DNA of 64,000 bases from Chromobotia macracanthus. Lineage: Eukaryota; Chordata; Actinopteri; Cypriniformes; Botiidae. The stretch is from the NCBI GenBank assembly GCA_036877525.1, contig JAZGTH010000116.1, forward strand, positions 558,001-622,000, given 5' to 3'. This document shows, piece after piece, positions 36,400 to 48,030 of the stretch. Positions within the stretch are counted from its first letter, which is position 1. Each line of letters begins with the position of its first letter. The notes under the pieces were generated by a model. The model did no database searches and was not told the origin of the DNA. It saw nothing but the letters and a program-made list of their open reading frames with translations. The translations under genes and the position numbers were made by a program.

Positions 36400-36590
36400 T
36401 GTAAAGGATGGTGCTCTTGGGCCTGTTCCTGATCTGTTTTCCCAGCATGAGCTACTTGCTCTGTTCCCTGCTGCACAGCATGACAGGCGATTGATTAGCT
36501 CATCTTTTTCTCGCAGGTCAAAACTGCGCTGGTGAATAGCTGCAGCCTTGACGTGACACGCACGCGGTAGCACCCCGTTTACCCTTCAAG
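36400..36590. promoter_or_regulatory. Candidate conserved or promoter-like element
   Basis: GC-richer island in AT-rich DNA with CRE-like TTGACGTGACACGCACGCGG, PBX/homeodomain-like GCGATTGATTAGCTC and several CpGs. The minus frame inside (36376-36573) starts with an ATG but lacks a recognisable motif, so I favour a regulatory element over a gene. Confidence 0.3.
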
Positions 36591-38050
36591 CATCTAACAT
36601 AACTAACGCACATAATATCAAGCCAAACATAGATGTTCAGGAACAATAAAACACCCTGTCAAACAAGCTTGATAAAAAGTTTAAAGAAGGAAAGCTGTGA
36701 TGGAGTATCATCTATGGAGAAATAATAGATATTGGGATATACTGCATATAACTGCCAGATAAAGTGTAGACACTAATGTCGCAGTTTAAAATGAATGCTC
36801 ATGCATGAAAACATGCCAAACAATGTGATGTGTATTTTAAATCATAATTTGTAATTTAAAACATCAATTTGCCTTTGGACAGTTTCTGGTTGTCAGACTT
36901 GGGGGAGCATGTACACAGTTAATGTGATGTACATCTGTGGTTACTCTGCTAGGACACTCTGTGTAAGTGTGAGGGGAACTGACTTCATACATTCTCTTAA
37001 AATGGCCTTGAGACCAATTAGTTTGAAGTAATTGTGGAAAAGAGAGGTGAAATTATTTCAAAAGGTCTAGCACATTTTTTTGCAGGTTCCACTTGGTGTG
37101 ACATTTTGTATGTAATGCAATGACACTGATATCATTTTAATGTACCAGTGTCATTAAACGTCATGCATTTTTAAGTGTTCAAATACTTTTGGGGGCCATT
37201 GTATAATTAATCGTACAAAAGTTACTCATTACTGACTTCATTCTGTTTGGCTGCTTTACACATTCAAACAAAGTGGCATAGGGCAAATGAGGTAACCAGA
37301 TCTATGCACTCAGATAACAAGTGCAGAATCCAAATTATAGTGCAGAATCCAAAAGACAGTGACAAACTCAGTTCTTCACACCAAATAGGACAAATGTGAG
37401 ATCTAGTTAAAGTGGACTAGATTTCAGCCAACCCCCCCTAGACAAAGCAAGAGTCAGAGATACAGTGACAAGCACTGAGCCATACAGCTTGTAATAGAAT
37501 AGGCCATTTGCATTTTGAAAGCTTGATGGCAATGTGTGGGCTCATCTGGTGCTAAAATACTGTACAGGCCAACAAAAATTGTATTGCAGTAGTGCACTGA
37601 TCTTAATCAACTAACATTGTCACATCTAATGTCATAGAAAATGATTAGACATATCAGGAAAACAGATTCCAGTACAGTCTTCCACACTCAACACAATGCA
37701 CAACCTATACCTCATAATTACACAGCATCAATCACTAGGGTGCAGCATGGCTGTACATGCACTACAGAAACAGGAGGAGCCCTATATACAATAAAACGAA
37801 CACTCTAAATCAAACGTTAGACTGTGAAAGCTTAAACAGATAAGAGAAAATAACTAAAAATTCTGTTGCACTCATTGTCTTGTTGCATAAATGAGCCTCA
37901 GTACATTATAGTGCCATTTTGTTGCAGACTCATTTCAAGCCCCATAAACACACTATTAATGTATAAGAGCAGCGGTTCCTAAAATATGAGGATTAGATTT
38001 TTTGTTTGACCTCCCTAGTTCACAGGCATCATTCACTTCTTTATATTTAG
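36591..38050. other. Intergenic DNA with a possible MITE end
   Basis: TAAGTGTTCAAATACTTTTG then GGGGCCATTGTA at about 37174-37203 resembles one terminus of a fish Tc1-type MITE. No partner terminus was found. Confidence 0.25.
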
Positions 38051-38205
38051 TATGGATGCCACCCATGATTGGTGTGTTTACAGGTCAAAGTAACAAAACA
38101 GGTCTACCTCAGCCTCCGGCAGCCATTTGCGCTTCATTACTGTGTAATTATGCATTTGTTGTCATGTTATTACCATTCACAAATGGCTTGTGGCATATTA
38201 GCAGG
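38051..38205. promoter_or_regulatory. Candidate conserved non-coding element
   Basis: A compact block with forkhead-like TGTTTACAGG, nuclear-receptor half-site AGGTCAAAG, then GCGCTTCATTACTGTGTAAT and TATGCATTTGTTGTCATG. Dense non-repetitive transcription-factor-like words; conservation untested. Confidence 0.35.
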
Positions 38206-38744
38206 GTTTTTATCTAGGACTCTAAGGATTTGAACAAGTTTATCCCCTTGGACAGGATTAATAAGACACATGAAAGGGGAGAAGTAAAGGATGAAAGGAA
38301 AAAAGATATGAAAAACTGATAAGCGACAAATGCACAAAAGTACGATAAGCATGGAATGCGTGATTAAGGGATTCCGCTTCAATTAAAAGCCTAGATGTAT
38401 TTGACCTTTTTGAAATGCTAAGAGGCAATTCTGATGTTCTACTTCTCCAGATGAGATTGAGAGGATATAAAAATAAGCATTCTAATTGTAAGCAGTTTAG
38501 ACAAAAGAGGAAATTACCATCTTATTTGTAAAAGAGAATCAGAAAGATCAGCTGTACTGATACTGTTGAGTAAGGAAAAAGGGTGTACTAGAAAAAACTA
38601 CATATTTTAACAATTTCCCAACCACCACAGACACCACGGCAGAGATCTTAGCAGAATGCTCTCACCTCTCTCAAGGTAATGTCACTGACTTTTATCTGTG
38701 TGCCTTGTAACATCACTGTAGTGCATTGTTTTTCGAAGGAAAAG

Positions 38745-38830
38745 AAACAATTGTCATTTATTCACCTTAATATCTTTTGAAACCTGTATGATTTTCTTAA
38801 AAAAGTTTTTTTTTTCAGTTTTCAAAACTG
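38745..38830 (+). repeat. Interspersed repeat family R2, copy 3 (eroded)
   Basis: TTGTCATTTATTCACCTTAA and TTTGAAACCTGTATGATTTT follow the interior of the R2 consensus (TGTCATCATTTACTCACCCT, CCAAACCTGTATGAGTTTCT). Confidence 0.4.
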
Positions 38831-39154
38831 CTCTTCCATGCAACGTGAACAATGACCAGAAACACAAAAAGCAACATACCCTAGTCTACATGACTTGATA
38901 TGCTATGTTTCTGATATCCAATATGTCACTGTCCATCCATCTATGTTTGCCATCCATCATTCACTTCTTCCTTCTTGTATCTCAGTTACATTTGTTAATT
39001 TACAATTTATGACAATCTTCAGGAAATGCTAGAGCTTGTTAGTTGTTTGGTAATTCTATGCAGGCAGTTTGAGGATTTTAGCTTTTGTGTTCAGGTCCTG
39101 ATAAGGGCCTCCTGAAGTCCCAAGATACAAAGAGCCCATCTGTAAACTAGGGCA

Positions 39155-39350
39155 GGCTGAGGAGCCACTCTGGTTTAATTAACATCAGGCTGCTCTGGAC
39201 ACCTGCCAGCAAAGAACCTGCCAGGACAATCGTAATTCCCCAGCATAACTCCTGTTTGATTAGCTTGGGACCGGTAACCATGGTGAGCACCCACCAGGTA
39301 TGTGTTGTGAATAACAGCACAGGGAATGATTTGGCAGTTGTCTTGGACAT
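39155..39350. promoter_or_regulatory. Candidate conserved non-coding element
   Basis: Contains GGTTTAATTAACATCAGGCT, an E-box in GGACACCTGCCAGC, GACAATCGTAATTCCCC and TTTGATTAGC, with no slippage repeats. Balanced composition in an AT-rich setting. Confidence 0.35.
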
Positions 39351-42345
39351 AGTGACACTGATGCACATAATGCAAAACAAGTTAAGAAATTTTGCATAGG
39401 CATGATTCATTTATTTGGCATGCAAAAGTGTCATCAGGAAAATTACTAAGATAAATTATTGTTTGGTGGGTCATGTGATCTCAATATGGCAATCTCCATG
39501 AGATGACCTGCTCCATGTGAAATAAAACATATATTTTTCATAACATAATAGTTTTAATAAGGCTACTGATACGATTGCATTTGTTTATCTTTTGTGACCG
39601 TATATGATTTTAAATATATTTCTCATAACCGCTGTTTATTTATGTGTAAACTTTAAATGAGGAAATAAAATACTGAGTGCCCCTTTAATATTTTTTACAG
39701 AAGGCATGTGTAGCTAAACCTGACAGTTTGGAATGTAGGATAAGGTGGTCACAGTTTCAATTTACCTATTCAAGCTCCACATAAAGGGCACCCGATGAAA
39801 CCAAATGCTGTAAACTATGTTTACTTCTGTCAGAGATGCTTATTGTTTGTTTTTTATGTAACTTTGCCCTTCTCATACACTGCGCTTTGCATTTCAATAG
39901 TGTTTCAAAGTTTGTTGTGCAAATGTTTCATGGAAGGTACTTCAGTGTACAAAACATAACTACATCAATCCCTCCTCTCAGATTCTGCCTCTGTTTTCTG
40001 TGTGTGTGGGTGGCTGCATGTTATTTGTCTTAGTAACTTTTCTCCAAGGTATATCTTGTTTGGATTTTTTGAATAGTGTATCTAATTTTTCCCACTGAAA
40101 ACAAAAATCTGTCATTTTTGTCCATTTTTCTCATCTGTTTGTCATGGGATAGTGAGTGAGCAGCTAATCTGTGCCAGAGGAACGTGGTGTGTGTTCTGAG
40201 GGGTTTGTTTTAAATATGTGCTCACTGGCTTGTTATTTACATAAGCTAACAAGGTTATTGGGAGCTTTCACTGGCTGAATGTCACCGTGGTTTTAAAGTA
40301 TATGAGAATTTAATAAGCGTCTCTGTCAAAGAGCGTTAGAGAGAAGGAATGTGGGGCATGAATATTTATGAGGGTCTCTTCAGAAGGATTTAATCCTGAG
40401 GTACCTGCTTCAGCTTTTTTACAAAATGACTTGAGACAATCTGCTGTGTGTGTTTGTAAAATAGCCCCATTCACCCTCACAACACCCAGAGAATTTATGA
40501 TTAGAAAATAATTAAAATACTTATTTTTCATGCTGACATTCCATATGCAGTTAGAGTGAAAAAAAAACAAAAAAGCAAAGAAAGATAAAAAACAAACAGA
40601 AAAAACACAAATCCATTTGTCTCTTTGCCAACAAAATTTCATTTAGCCCATTTTATTGGTTGTTTGTTTTGATTTTATTATTATTTCACAAAAGTTGTGT
40701 CTGCCATGTGTGTCCACTGGGAAGGATGTCAGGGTTTTCAGTTGCGCTTTGCTCTCTAATTTCGTTGTCTCAGACAGCAAAAACATTTGTGATATCAAAT
40801 GGAGAATTATAAAATGTTCTTTCTCTGTACATAGTGCAAATATGGCATAGTGGACTCACACATCCCATCTGCTCATGTGCTATCACTCTTTAAACTGGTG
40901 AGAGGTGTTAAGAAGTCAGTTAGTCAGAGTTACTCCAGACCCAACAGTATTAACCCTAATACAGCTTCCTAGTGCACTTTACTACAAAAGAAAATATTGT
41001 TTTTAGTCTTAAAATGTAATTACCTACTTATCCTCTGAAAGAACAAAATGAAACAGCTAATTTGGCTTATGTCAGCAAGTGACATAATTCACCTTTGTGA
41101 ATTCTGTGTTATGTTGGCTTTAAAGTTATAACAAATACAGCATGCATTACAAATAACGCTAGTATCAGCCATCCTGTCCTCCTTGACCCTCACTGACAGA
41201 AGTTAATTTTTTATGATGATCTTATCTTATGATTTGTGTGATGAGTAAACAGCCACTGTTCTTTTAATGCTTTTAAAATCAACAAATGTCTTTGACTTCA
41301 TGCATTCAGCATTAAATGAATTTTTGTTCCTAAAAACATTCACATAATTATTCGCTGGATTATCTGGAGTGGAGACATGCAGAGTGCTCAAAGAAAAAAG
41401 AACACTCATCAAAGAAGATTCTCTAGAACATTATCACTTTCATAACTACAGTACACTAAATGGATGTTAAATTATAACAGAGAGCTGCTTTTAGTACAGT
41501 GTTTTGTCTCAGAGCCTGGGAGGCTTGTTCTTGTGGCCTTCTTCACATCAGCTGTAGGCTACACTGACATTTTGAATGACCCTGGAGAAAAGCTGTCATC
41601 CTCTTAAATGATATGTTTTAGCACTAAATGTCATGCTTTAAAATTTATTCTGTGAACAAATTATGTACAATAAGAATGTTAAAGTTTATTCTATAATTTT
41701 ATTTGAAAGGTATCCTACTGAATTTTGAATTCTTCATCATCATCTGTAGTTGTAAACATATAATTGCAAGTTACTTTTAGGTCCGCCATATAGGTCATTT
41801 TTTTGTTTTTTTTTTGGAAAAAAGCAGTGTTATGACCACTGATTTTTGTGTTAATAAAAAAGTTTTGTTAATTTTTCAACACACAAGAAATAAAAATAGC
41901 ATATATTGAGCAGTTCCTGTATGGCAATGAATGAGTAAAATGCTCACAATATCACAAAATCATGGAACAAACAAACGCACACAGACAAAGTGTGTAGGGG
42001 AAAACTCTACATCTTTCATGTTTATGGACACTTTTCATTAAGTTATTTTGCAAGTAGTGCAGGCATAGTAAAACCCTTCCCATCACTGTCTTGCTCTCTC
42101 TATGTTTTTTCTGCCCTCTCACATTTTCTTCCTATTATCCTGGACTTTGATCAGCCACGGGTATCAGCAAACCTTACATCACATCAAGAGAGAGCAAAAG
42201 AAAGGCAGGAGTCAGCAGAATAAGGCACCCATGCATACGTGCTAAACGAACGCAGTGGAGGGATGATGCTTGTTTCTCACCCCTGCTCTTCAGCTCACTG
42301 ATGTTACAGCAAGTTAAAGTCTGTAAAAGCAATGTTCACTCTGTA
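39351..42345. other. Intergenic DNA, no gene seen
   Basis: The segment 40130-40300 is repeat-free with GAACGTGGTGTGTG and GGTTATTGGGAGC and might be conserved. Frames such as 40310-40642 (minus) are A-run driven and not credible. Confidence 0.35.
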
Positions 42346-42435
42346 TGTGTCCACTGGCGCGGCGCTGAGCGGGTGTTTTCAGTTCATTCTCTACAGGAGA
42401 TGAGTGCCAGTCCGCGCGGGGAATCGTGAGATTGA
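42346..42435. other. Isolated CpG cluster
   Basis: CCACTGGCGCGGCGCTGAGC, then GCCAGTCCGCGCGGGGAATC: about ten CpGs in 90 bases in otherwise CpG-poor DNA. It could be an orphan CpG island, an enhancer, or a young repeat fragment. Confidence 0.4.
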
Positions 42436-42705
42436 CAGCAGAGAGCAGCAAGTTAAGAAACGCTACTTTATACAAATGAGAGTCAAGCAGGGCAGCATCC
42501 AGTTGCTATAAGTTAAACGCAGGGATTTTTGTCATTAATGTAAGCTGTCATAATGCTGAGGTTTTTTTAAAAAATGCATTTTAGTCCTTTCCCATATAAG
42601 TAAATAGGGGCTATACTAACTATTTTTTCACTATACTTTGGGCATTAACTATAACTTCATTAAAATTGTAGTGAAAGACAACTACAGAACATTGTCCATT
42701 TTAAA

Positions 42706-42843
42706 CACATTTACATTTATGCGTTTGGCAGACACTTTTATCCAAAGTGACTCATTGTGCATTCAAGCTGTACATTTTATTAGTATGTGCATTCACTGGC
42801 AATTGAACCTATGACTGTGCAATGCTAGTTGAGCTACAGGACA
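42706..42843 (-). mobile_element. tRNA-derived SINE, minus strand
   Basis: On the minus strand: A box within TGTAGCTCAACTAGCATTGC, B box GGTTCAATTGCC, a short body (AAAATGTACAGCTTGAATGC), and the tail CACTTTGGATAAAAGTGTCT then GCCAAACGCATAAATG. This is the compact teleost SINE plan, about 138 bp, with the same tail family as the SINE at 25545. Confidence 0.7.
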
Positions 42844-42941
42844 CACCCCCAACACAACGGGGAACATCTAAAAGGGTCATGTCATTCTGCTCTCAGTAAT
42901 ATATGTTTACACGGGCAGTTGTAATCAAGCCAAGGTGATGC

Positions 42942-43416
42942 TGTCAGGGTCCTGGCTTCTTGTCTTGAGTTTTTCCTAGTTCTCTTGCCAGGATCCTGAC
43001 TCAATCCTAGTCTTGGTTCTTGTTTCTTGGAGTCAGCATCTAGACTCATGCTCTGTGTCTTTGTGACCTGTGGAAGCACATGGCCATTGTTTGTTTACTT
43101 TGTGCCATGTGCTCTCCTGTCTTATGTCTTGACCCCACCCTCTTGTTTACTTGTTAATCCTCCCATCATTGGTTCATTCCTCTCACCTGTCTTCCCTCTT
43201 ACCTGCCTTGTTTTTTTGTCTTATTTAATGCCCTTGTGTTTGCTGTCTTGTGCTGGTGTATTGTTTCTTGTTCCTGTTTTGGATGTTTCCAGAAATCTGC
43301 CTTTCAGGTTTTGGTTTTGGTTCTTGTTTTCCCCCTTGTGAGAGTTTTGGTTAGGTATTTTTTTTTTGTCTTAAAGCTGATCTGCATTTGGGTTCTCCCT
43401 CACTGTGTCCGTGACA
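42942..43416 (+). mobile_element. Probable solo LTR (475 bp)
   Basis: Seen: starts TGTCAGGGTCCTGG, ends GTGTCCGTGACA, so the termini are TG..CA with a perfect 5-bp inversion TGTCA/TGACA. GATGC flanks it on both sides (42937-42941 and 43417-43421), a 5-bp target duplication. A TATTTAA box-like word lies at 43222-43228 and a weak TTAAAG signal near 43372, ahead of CTGCATTTGGGTTCTCCCTC. The body is strongly T-rich with repeated TTGTTTCTTG/TTGGTTCTTG words. No internal region or second LTR is present. Alternative: a MITE with short inverted ends. Confidence 0.55.
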
Positions 43417-43421
43417 GATGC

Positions 43422-45364
43422 TTCATCCTGCTGATTGGACAAGCCTCAGAGCTTTGATGCTTTTCCACATGTATAGTGAAAAAACCTGACAGGAAGTGGG
43501 GAAAAAAGTGGATTGTGGGAAAATAGACAGTGAGAGGAAGTGAATGGGTGTGTCTCAGAGGGTGTGATGGGGTAACAGACAGAGGTGAGGATGGCTTGAC
43601 AGAAAGAGGCAGAAGCTGTTTTCCCCCCACAGCTTTGTTTTCTTACAATGTGTCCAATCAATTTCCTTCCCAGAATGCTCTGTGTGAAGGATTTTATATT
43701 GTTTATTTTGCTGCTTCACACCAACCATCAACACATGCCAACTGACTGTGCTGTCTGTTATACACTGTCTATGGATTGTTATCCCTAGGTACTGGATGTG
43801 TAACCTCAGTTTTTCAATTATCTAGTTGACTTGCACTGCATTATTGAGGATGTACAATCAATACTACAGCACTGTGTAGAGTTCAGTCTGCAATGTCACG
43901 CTTTTATGAAGGGAAGTAAAGACTGGCATGTCATCATGCCTCTTCTTTTGATAAAGTTACTGTCAGGATGCCAGTTGTCCTAATAATTCTTAGTTGTAGT
44001 TAGATTACCACATGAAGAACTACATCTGTATCTAACTCTACAGAACATTAAAGGACAAGATCCAGCATGCTTGTGTGTAATTGTACAATTGAAGAAAAAA
44101 AAGAAATACTTCGATTTTATTAAACAGACAGTAAGCCAGCAAAACTTTTGCTTTGCGTTGGATCTCAATATAAACTTTCCTTTTAAAATATCCCTGGTTG
44201 TAGTGTGTCTTGAACAGTGGAGCAGCACTGAGCAGCAGCCACTGAAATAGCAAAAGACAGGAAAAAGGACCAAGGAAAAGAAAACATCAAGCCAACAAAG
44301 TATCAAACTACTCCACATGCCTCCCCAACACTGTCTTATTTATATTTTCTGCTGTTTTTCTTATGAATCAGTGTGAAAACAACCGCAAACCATTCACCCA
44401 TGTTGTTTATTGACATATTGTCAACATTCTCGTTTTTTGAAAATGAATTTTGGGATTGTTTATATGGTCAGGGAATTACAAGTGATATTGTAATTGATTC
44501 ACCTAGTCTATGACTAGTTGTGTGTCACCAACATGACAGAACTGTAAAACTTTAAATGTGCACAGGGTACAAAGCTTCAGTCCTGTAGTATGCAATCAGC
44601 ATTAATCTATAAAGTCTATATGTCCTCCCTGTGCATTTTGTCCACTTATTGGACCTCAGGGAATATGTTAACATGGACAATATGGACAGTGGGGGGGTGG
44701 GGGGAAGGCTCATAAATTTGGGAGGAAGGGTGAAAGTGGACTTGTTGGAAGTCGGGTCTTTATGTGAGACAGATAAATCGTGAACCGTTTCTATGGTGAG
44801 AGAGCTGCATGGGAACCTTGGGCTGATTGATGCTGCTGAATGTGAAGGCGGGAGAGAGGAAGGTGTCCTCTGGGCCACTGGTGGCTGCCATCTTTCAACC
44901 ATCTGACACCCCTCTGAGCTCTCCTAAAAGCAGAGCAGGACACTGGGGCTCTCTGCTATCATCACTTTTTTCACTTCAACCTCTCCATCCATCCCTTTGT
45001 ACTTTTGCAACACCAGAGTTTACCAATTGTCTTACCCAGCTGTAACATCTGCTTCAATTTTCCACTCCCCTTTAATTTGTATTATTAAGTATGAGGATGA
45101 TTCGTAAATTGGGGGTACTTTGAAATTTGTAGAAAAAGTTTCTAAAGATAAAGATAAAAACACTATTTCATCTATCTTGTAACATTTATCACATATTCTC
45201 AAATAAAGCTCTGGTCATGGCTTTGATCAATCTTCAAGTGAATTTTTGTATTTTTGGTATTACTTATTCCAAAAAGTGAATAATGTAATTTCTATCTACA
45301 GAACCTATTTTGTCACGCAAAAGGGTTTTTGTAGTGGGAAAGTTTTTTGAGTAAAAAAAGAAAA
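43422..45364. other. Intergenic DNA, no gene seen
   Basis: A G run lies near 44690-44703. Minus frames at 43980-44318 and 44552-44902 show no motif or splice context. Confidence 0.4.
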
Positions 45365-45453
45365 AAATGGTTCTTTTAAATACCTTTCACTGAAAGGTTC
45401 TTTGGGGAACCAAAAAATGGTTCTTCTATGGCACCTTTATTTTTAGGAGTGTA
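45365..45453 (-). repeat. Truncated fish MITE-like repeat
   Basis: TGAAAGGTTCTTTGGGGAAC, CAAAAAATGGTTCTTCTATG and GCACCTTTATTTTTAGGAGT match the end of a very common cyprinid repeat whose terminus reads ACACTCTTAAAAATAAAGGT. The other terminus is missing. Confidence 0.5.
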
Positions 45454-45551
45454 TAAAAGAGAATTTTTGGCTTCAAATCATCCTATGGGAAATTTTTCTC
45501 TCACCCTCAACATCTAGTTATTTCATTATCATCTGCTCAGTCTCTTTTATC

Positions 45552-45582
<31 letters not shown>

Positions 45583-46089
45583 ATCTATCTGAATGTGTCA
45601 TCACCTCACCTCTGTTCTGAGCTCCAGCACTGCTGTTTTCACCTCTGACTGAATCTCTTGCATCCAGAATTTGCTCCTAATCCCTGAATCCCTGGCAAGC
45701 TTCAGTCTACAACACTCTCTCTGATTTCCAGCAGGACATGAAAGGACGGAATATATGACTTTGTTGCAACATGATGTGTGAAGGAGACAATGAGGTCTTC
45801 GTCTATAGTTCTGCTGGTGCAGACACAATAATAAGCCCTAAAGAGGCCGAAGAATCAATCAATTGACTGTAGATATCTGTAGAGTTAGCTGAAAATACAT
45901 TTGTGTTTGAGCATATCTGAGGAAACTGGAAAGAAAAAGTGCAGGATAGTGTAAAGTATGAGAGAAGGGTGCAGAGAACAGCAGATATGTGTCATTGATA
46001 TGAATAATATGTGTCATTTGATATTTAAGCTACATTTTTTTGTGTTAATAGAAGTGTATTTTGGTGGCATGTCTTTGTCGTTCTCTCAT
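45454..46089. other. Intergenic DNA, no gene seen
   Basis: Contains a (TC)n run at 45557-45582. Nothing coding. Confidence 0.4.
45557..45582. repeat. (TC)n microsatellite
   Basis: Thirteen uninterrupted TC units. Confidence 0.9.
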
Positions 46090-46200
46090 TTGCATAATTG
46101 ATTTAGTGAATCAGGTGCTAAACAACGCATACAGCGCATGAAAATAAACAATGGCATCAGTGAAGGCAATTAATTCTTATTGTATTCCCCCTAAACTGGT
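46090..46200. repeat. Interspersed repeat family R3, copy 2
   Basis: GATTTAGTGAATCAGG at 46100-46115 and TTCTTATTGTATTCCCCCTA at 46174-46193 pair with 14770-14846 in the same order and orientation. Confidence 0.4.
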
Positions 46201-47485
46201 GCAGTGCTTTATCAAACCAATTAACTATCCTGAACTATTAAGTGTTTGTGATTGCTGGATGGGCTACTTGGACGGACAGTTACTAAATCTAAAGTGTGCT
46301 TAGTGTCATAAAGCTATATGAGATGACCCCACTGCCCTCCCACCCGTACTAACACTCTCCATTTATCACAAGAACCTGATGACCTTAACCAAAAAAAAAA
46401 AAGAAAACAGAGAGCGATGCATACATTGTAGCCAAGGTGAGTTAAAGGAATAGTCACATATCCTGGCCATCTGTCCTAATTATGCAGGAATTCAGAAAAA
46501 AACAATGAAACAATTTGTGACTTCAAAAAGCTGGGCAAACATTCACAGCTTGAGATTTATTAGGAAAAAATGATAGCAGCTAGCAGCACAGCACATATAT
46601 GCCTGACACAAAAAGAGGGAGGACTTGACTTGACAAACAAAAACACATATATGCACAAATAACACACACAGTACTTACAACATAGAATTCTAGAGTATAT
46701 GTTTCTATTACTTTCACTTATTTTTTTGACTGTGGCCAAGTCATACTCTTTGTAAAACAACACGTCAACTTTTGCCAGTAATACACATTTGAATTGAGAC
46801 AATGGGAAAAAGAGAGAGAGAGAATGAGATGGAGAGGGAGAATGATAAAAGACACTAGCCCTATGTTATCCAGACCATAGTAGTAAAAATGCATGGCTCA
46901 TAAATCTCTGAAACAGGTAAAGAAAATGAGAGAGAGGGAGAGGTTAGGGAGTGCTGTGCAGTCTGGCTGTTCTGTGTTGTTTGGTCTGGTTAATCTCTGC
47001 AGTGTTTGCTGGTCTTGTGGAGGGTGGATAAAACATCAGCTGATCTGACAGTGCAGAGGTGGAAAGGGCATTGATTCATTTGTCCTTACACAGTCCAGAG
47101 CTCCCGCACTAGTCATTCACCCACCTCATATCATAGACGCAGAGATGTCAGCGAGCCGTGTGAGTCAGGAGGTCAATGCTGAGGTGGGGAGAGAGTGTTA
47201 GATGAGCAGTCTGAGATGAAGAATAGACTTTGTATGGTGTGAACAATGATGGGTGCGGGCGAGTGCTGTGGCTGCTTATGATGAGCTCACTCAATGCTAT
47301 TAGCATCATCACTTGCACAAAAGCATGTCGCCATCTGACCTTCACCGCGCACACACACACGTACATGTGGTGATGTGAGTCAGTGGTTTTCTGGATCACT
47401 CGGCTGGTTTGAATGAAACAGCTGCCCATGGGAAAGGGCATTTGCCAAGAAATCTGCCTAGGCAGATTCGCTAGGCTTACACATT
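46201..47485. other. Intergenic DNA, no gene seen
   Basis: GA-rich low complexity at about 46807-46850. TTAAAGGAATAGTCACATAT at 46443 could be a scrap of R2. No credible exon. Confidence 0.35.
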
Positions 47486-47683
47486 CCCACGTTCCACACA
47501 ATACTCCAACACTCTACACATACCCTCACACACACCTTAAACACCCCGCAAATCACCTGCAAGTCCTCCAAATAATATACACCCCATATTACTCACAACC
47601 TGACCACTTAACACACCCTAAACACAGTAAAAACACCCACAGTACACGTCCTCCAAACAGCACACTCCACATTCTTAGCACAC

Positions 47684-47735
47684 ACATTTACATTTATTCA
47701 TTTATCAGACGATTTTATCCAAAGCAACAAAAGAT
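47684..47735 (-). repeat. SINE tail fragment
   Basis: On the minus strand TTGCTTTGGATAAAATCGTC then TGATAAATGAATAAATG is the 3' tail shared with the SINEs at 25545 and 42706. Confidence 0.55.
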
Positions 47736-47981
47736 GAGAGCATTAAACATTCATTCCAAACATCCTGAAGACACCCTTCAAACTCCACACATTCCCAGCC
47801 TCCTACACACTCCACATGCACTCTAAATATTCTGTCACATTAAACCCCCCATGCCTCTCACCCCAAACACCCTAAACAGTCTATACGGACCGTAAACACC
47901 CAACACATTCCCTATGACCTAAATTTCCAGTCCATGCAAACACATTTCAGATGAAGCACAGATTCCCAGCTCAACACCAGA

Positions 47982-47998
47982 CCCCCCCCCCCCCCCCC
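47982..47998. repeat. Poly-C run
   Basis: Seventeen consecutive C residues. Confidence 0.85.
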
Positions 47999-48030
47999 AA
48001 AACCTTACAGACAGACACACACACACACTA

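Larger units (their letters stand above)
47486..48030. repeat. G-poor, A/C-rich low-complexity tract
   Basis: About 540 bases whose plus strand is largely A, C and T with very few G, built from loosely repeated words such as CACACTCCACAT, AAACACCC and CCTAAACA of about 8-13 bp. A SINE tail scrap interrupts it at 47684-47735, and it ends with a 17-base C run (47982-47998) and a CA run (48012-48028). Read as a decayed minisatellite. Confidence 0.6.

Noticed and set aside
42780..42843. tRNA-like A and B boxes on the minus strand
   Set aside because: Part of a SINE with the standard tail; no acceptor-stem pairing or complete cloverleaf, so not a tRNA gene.
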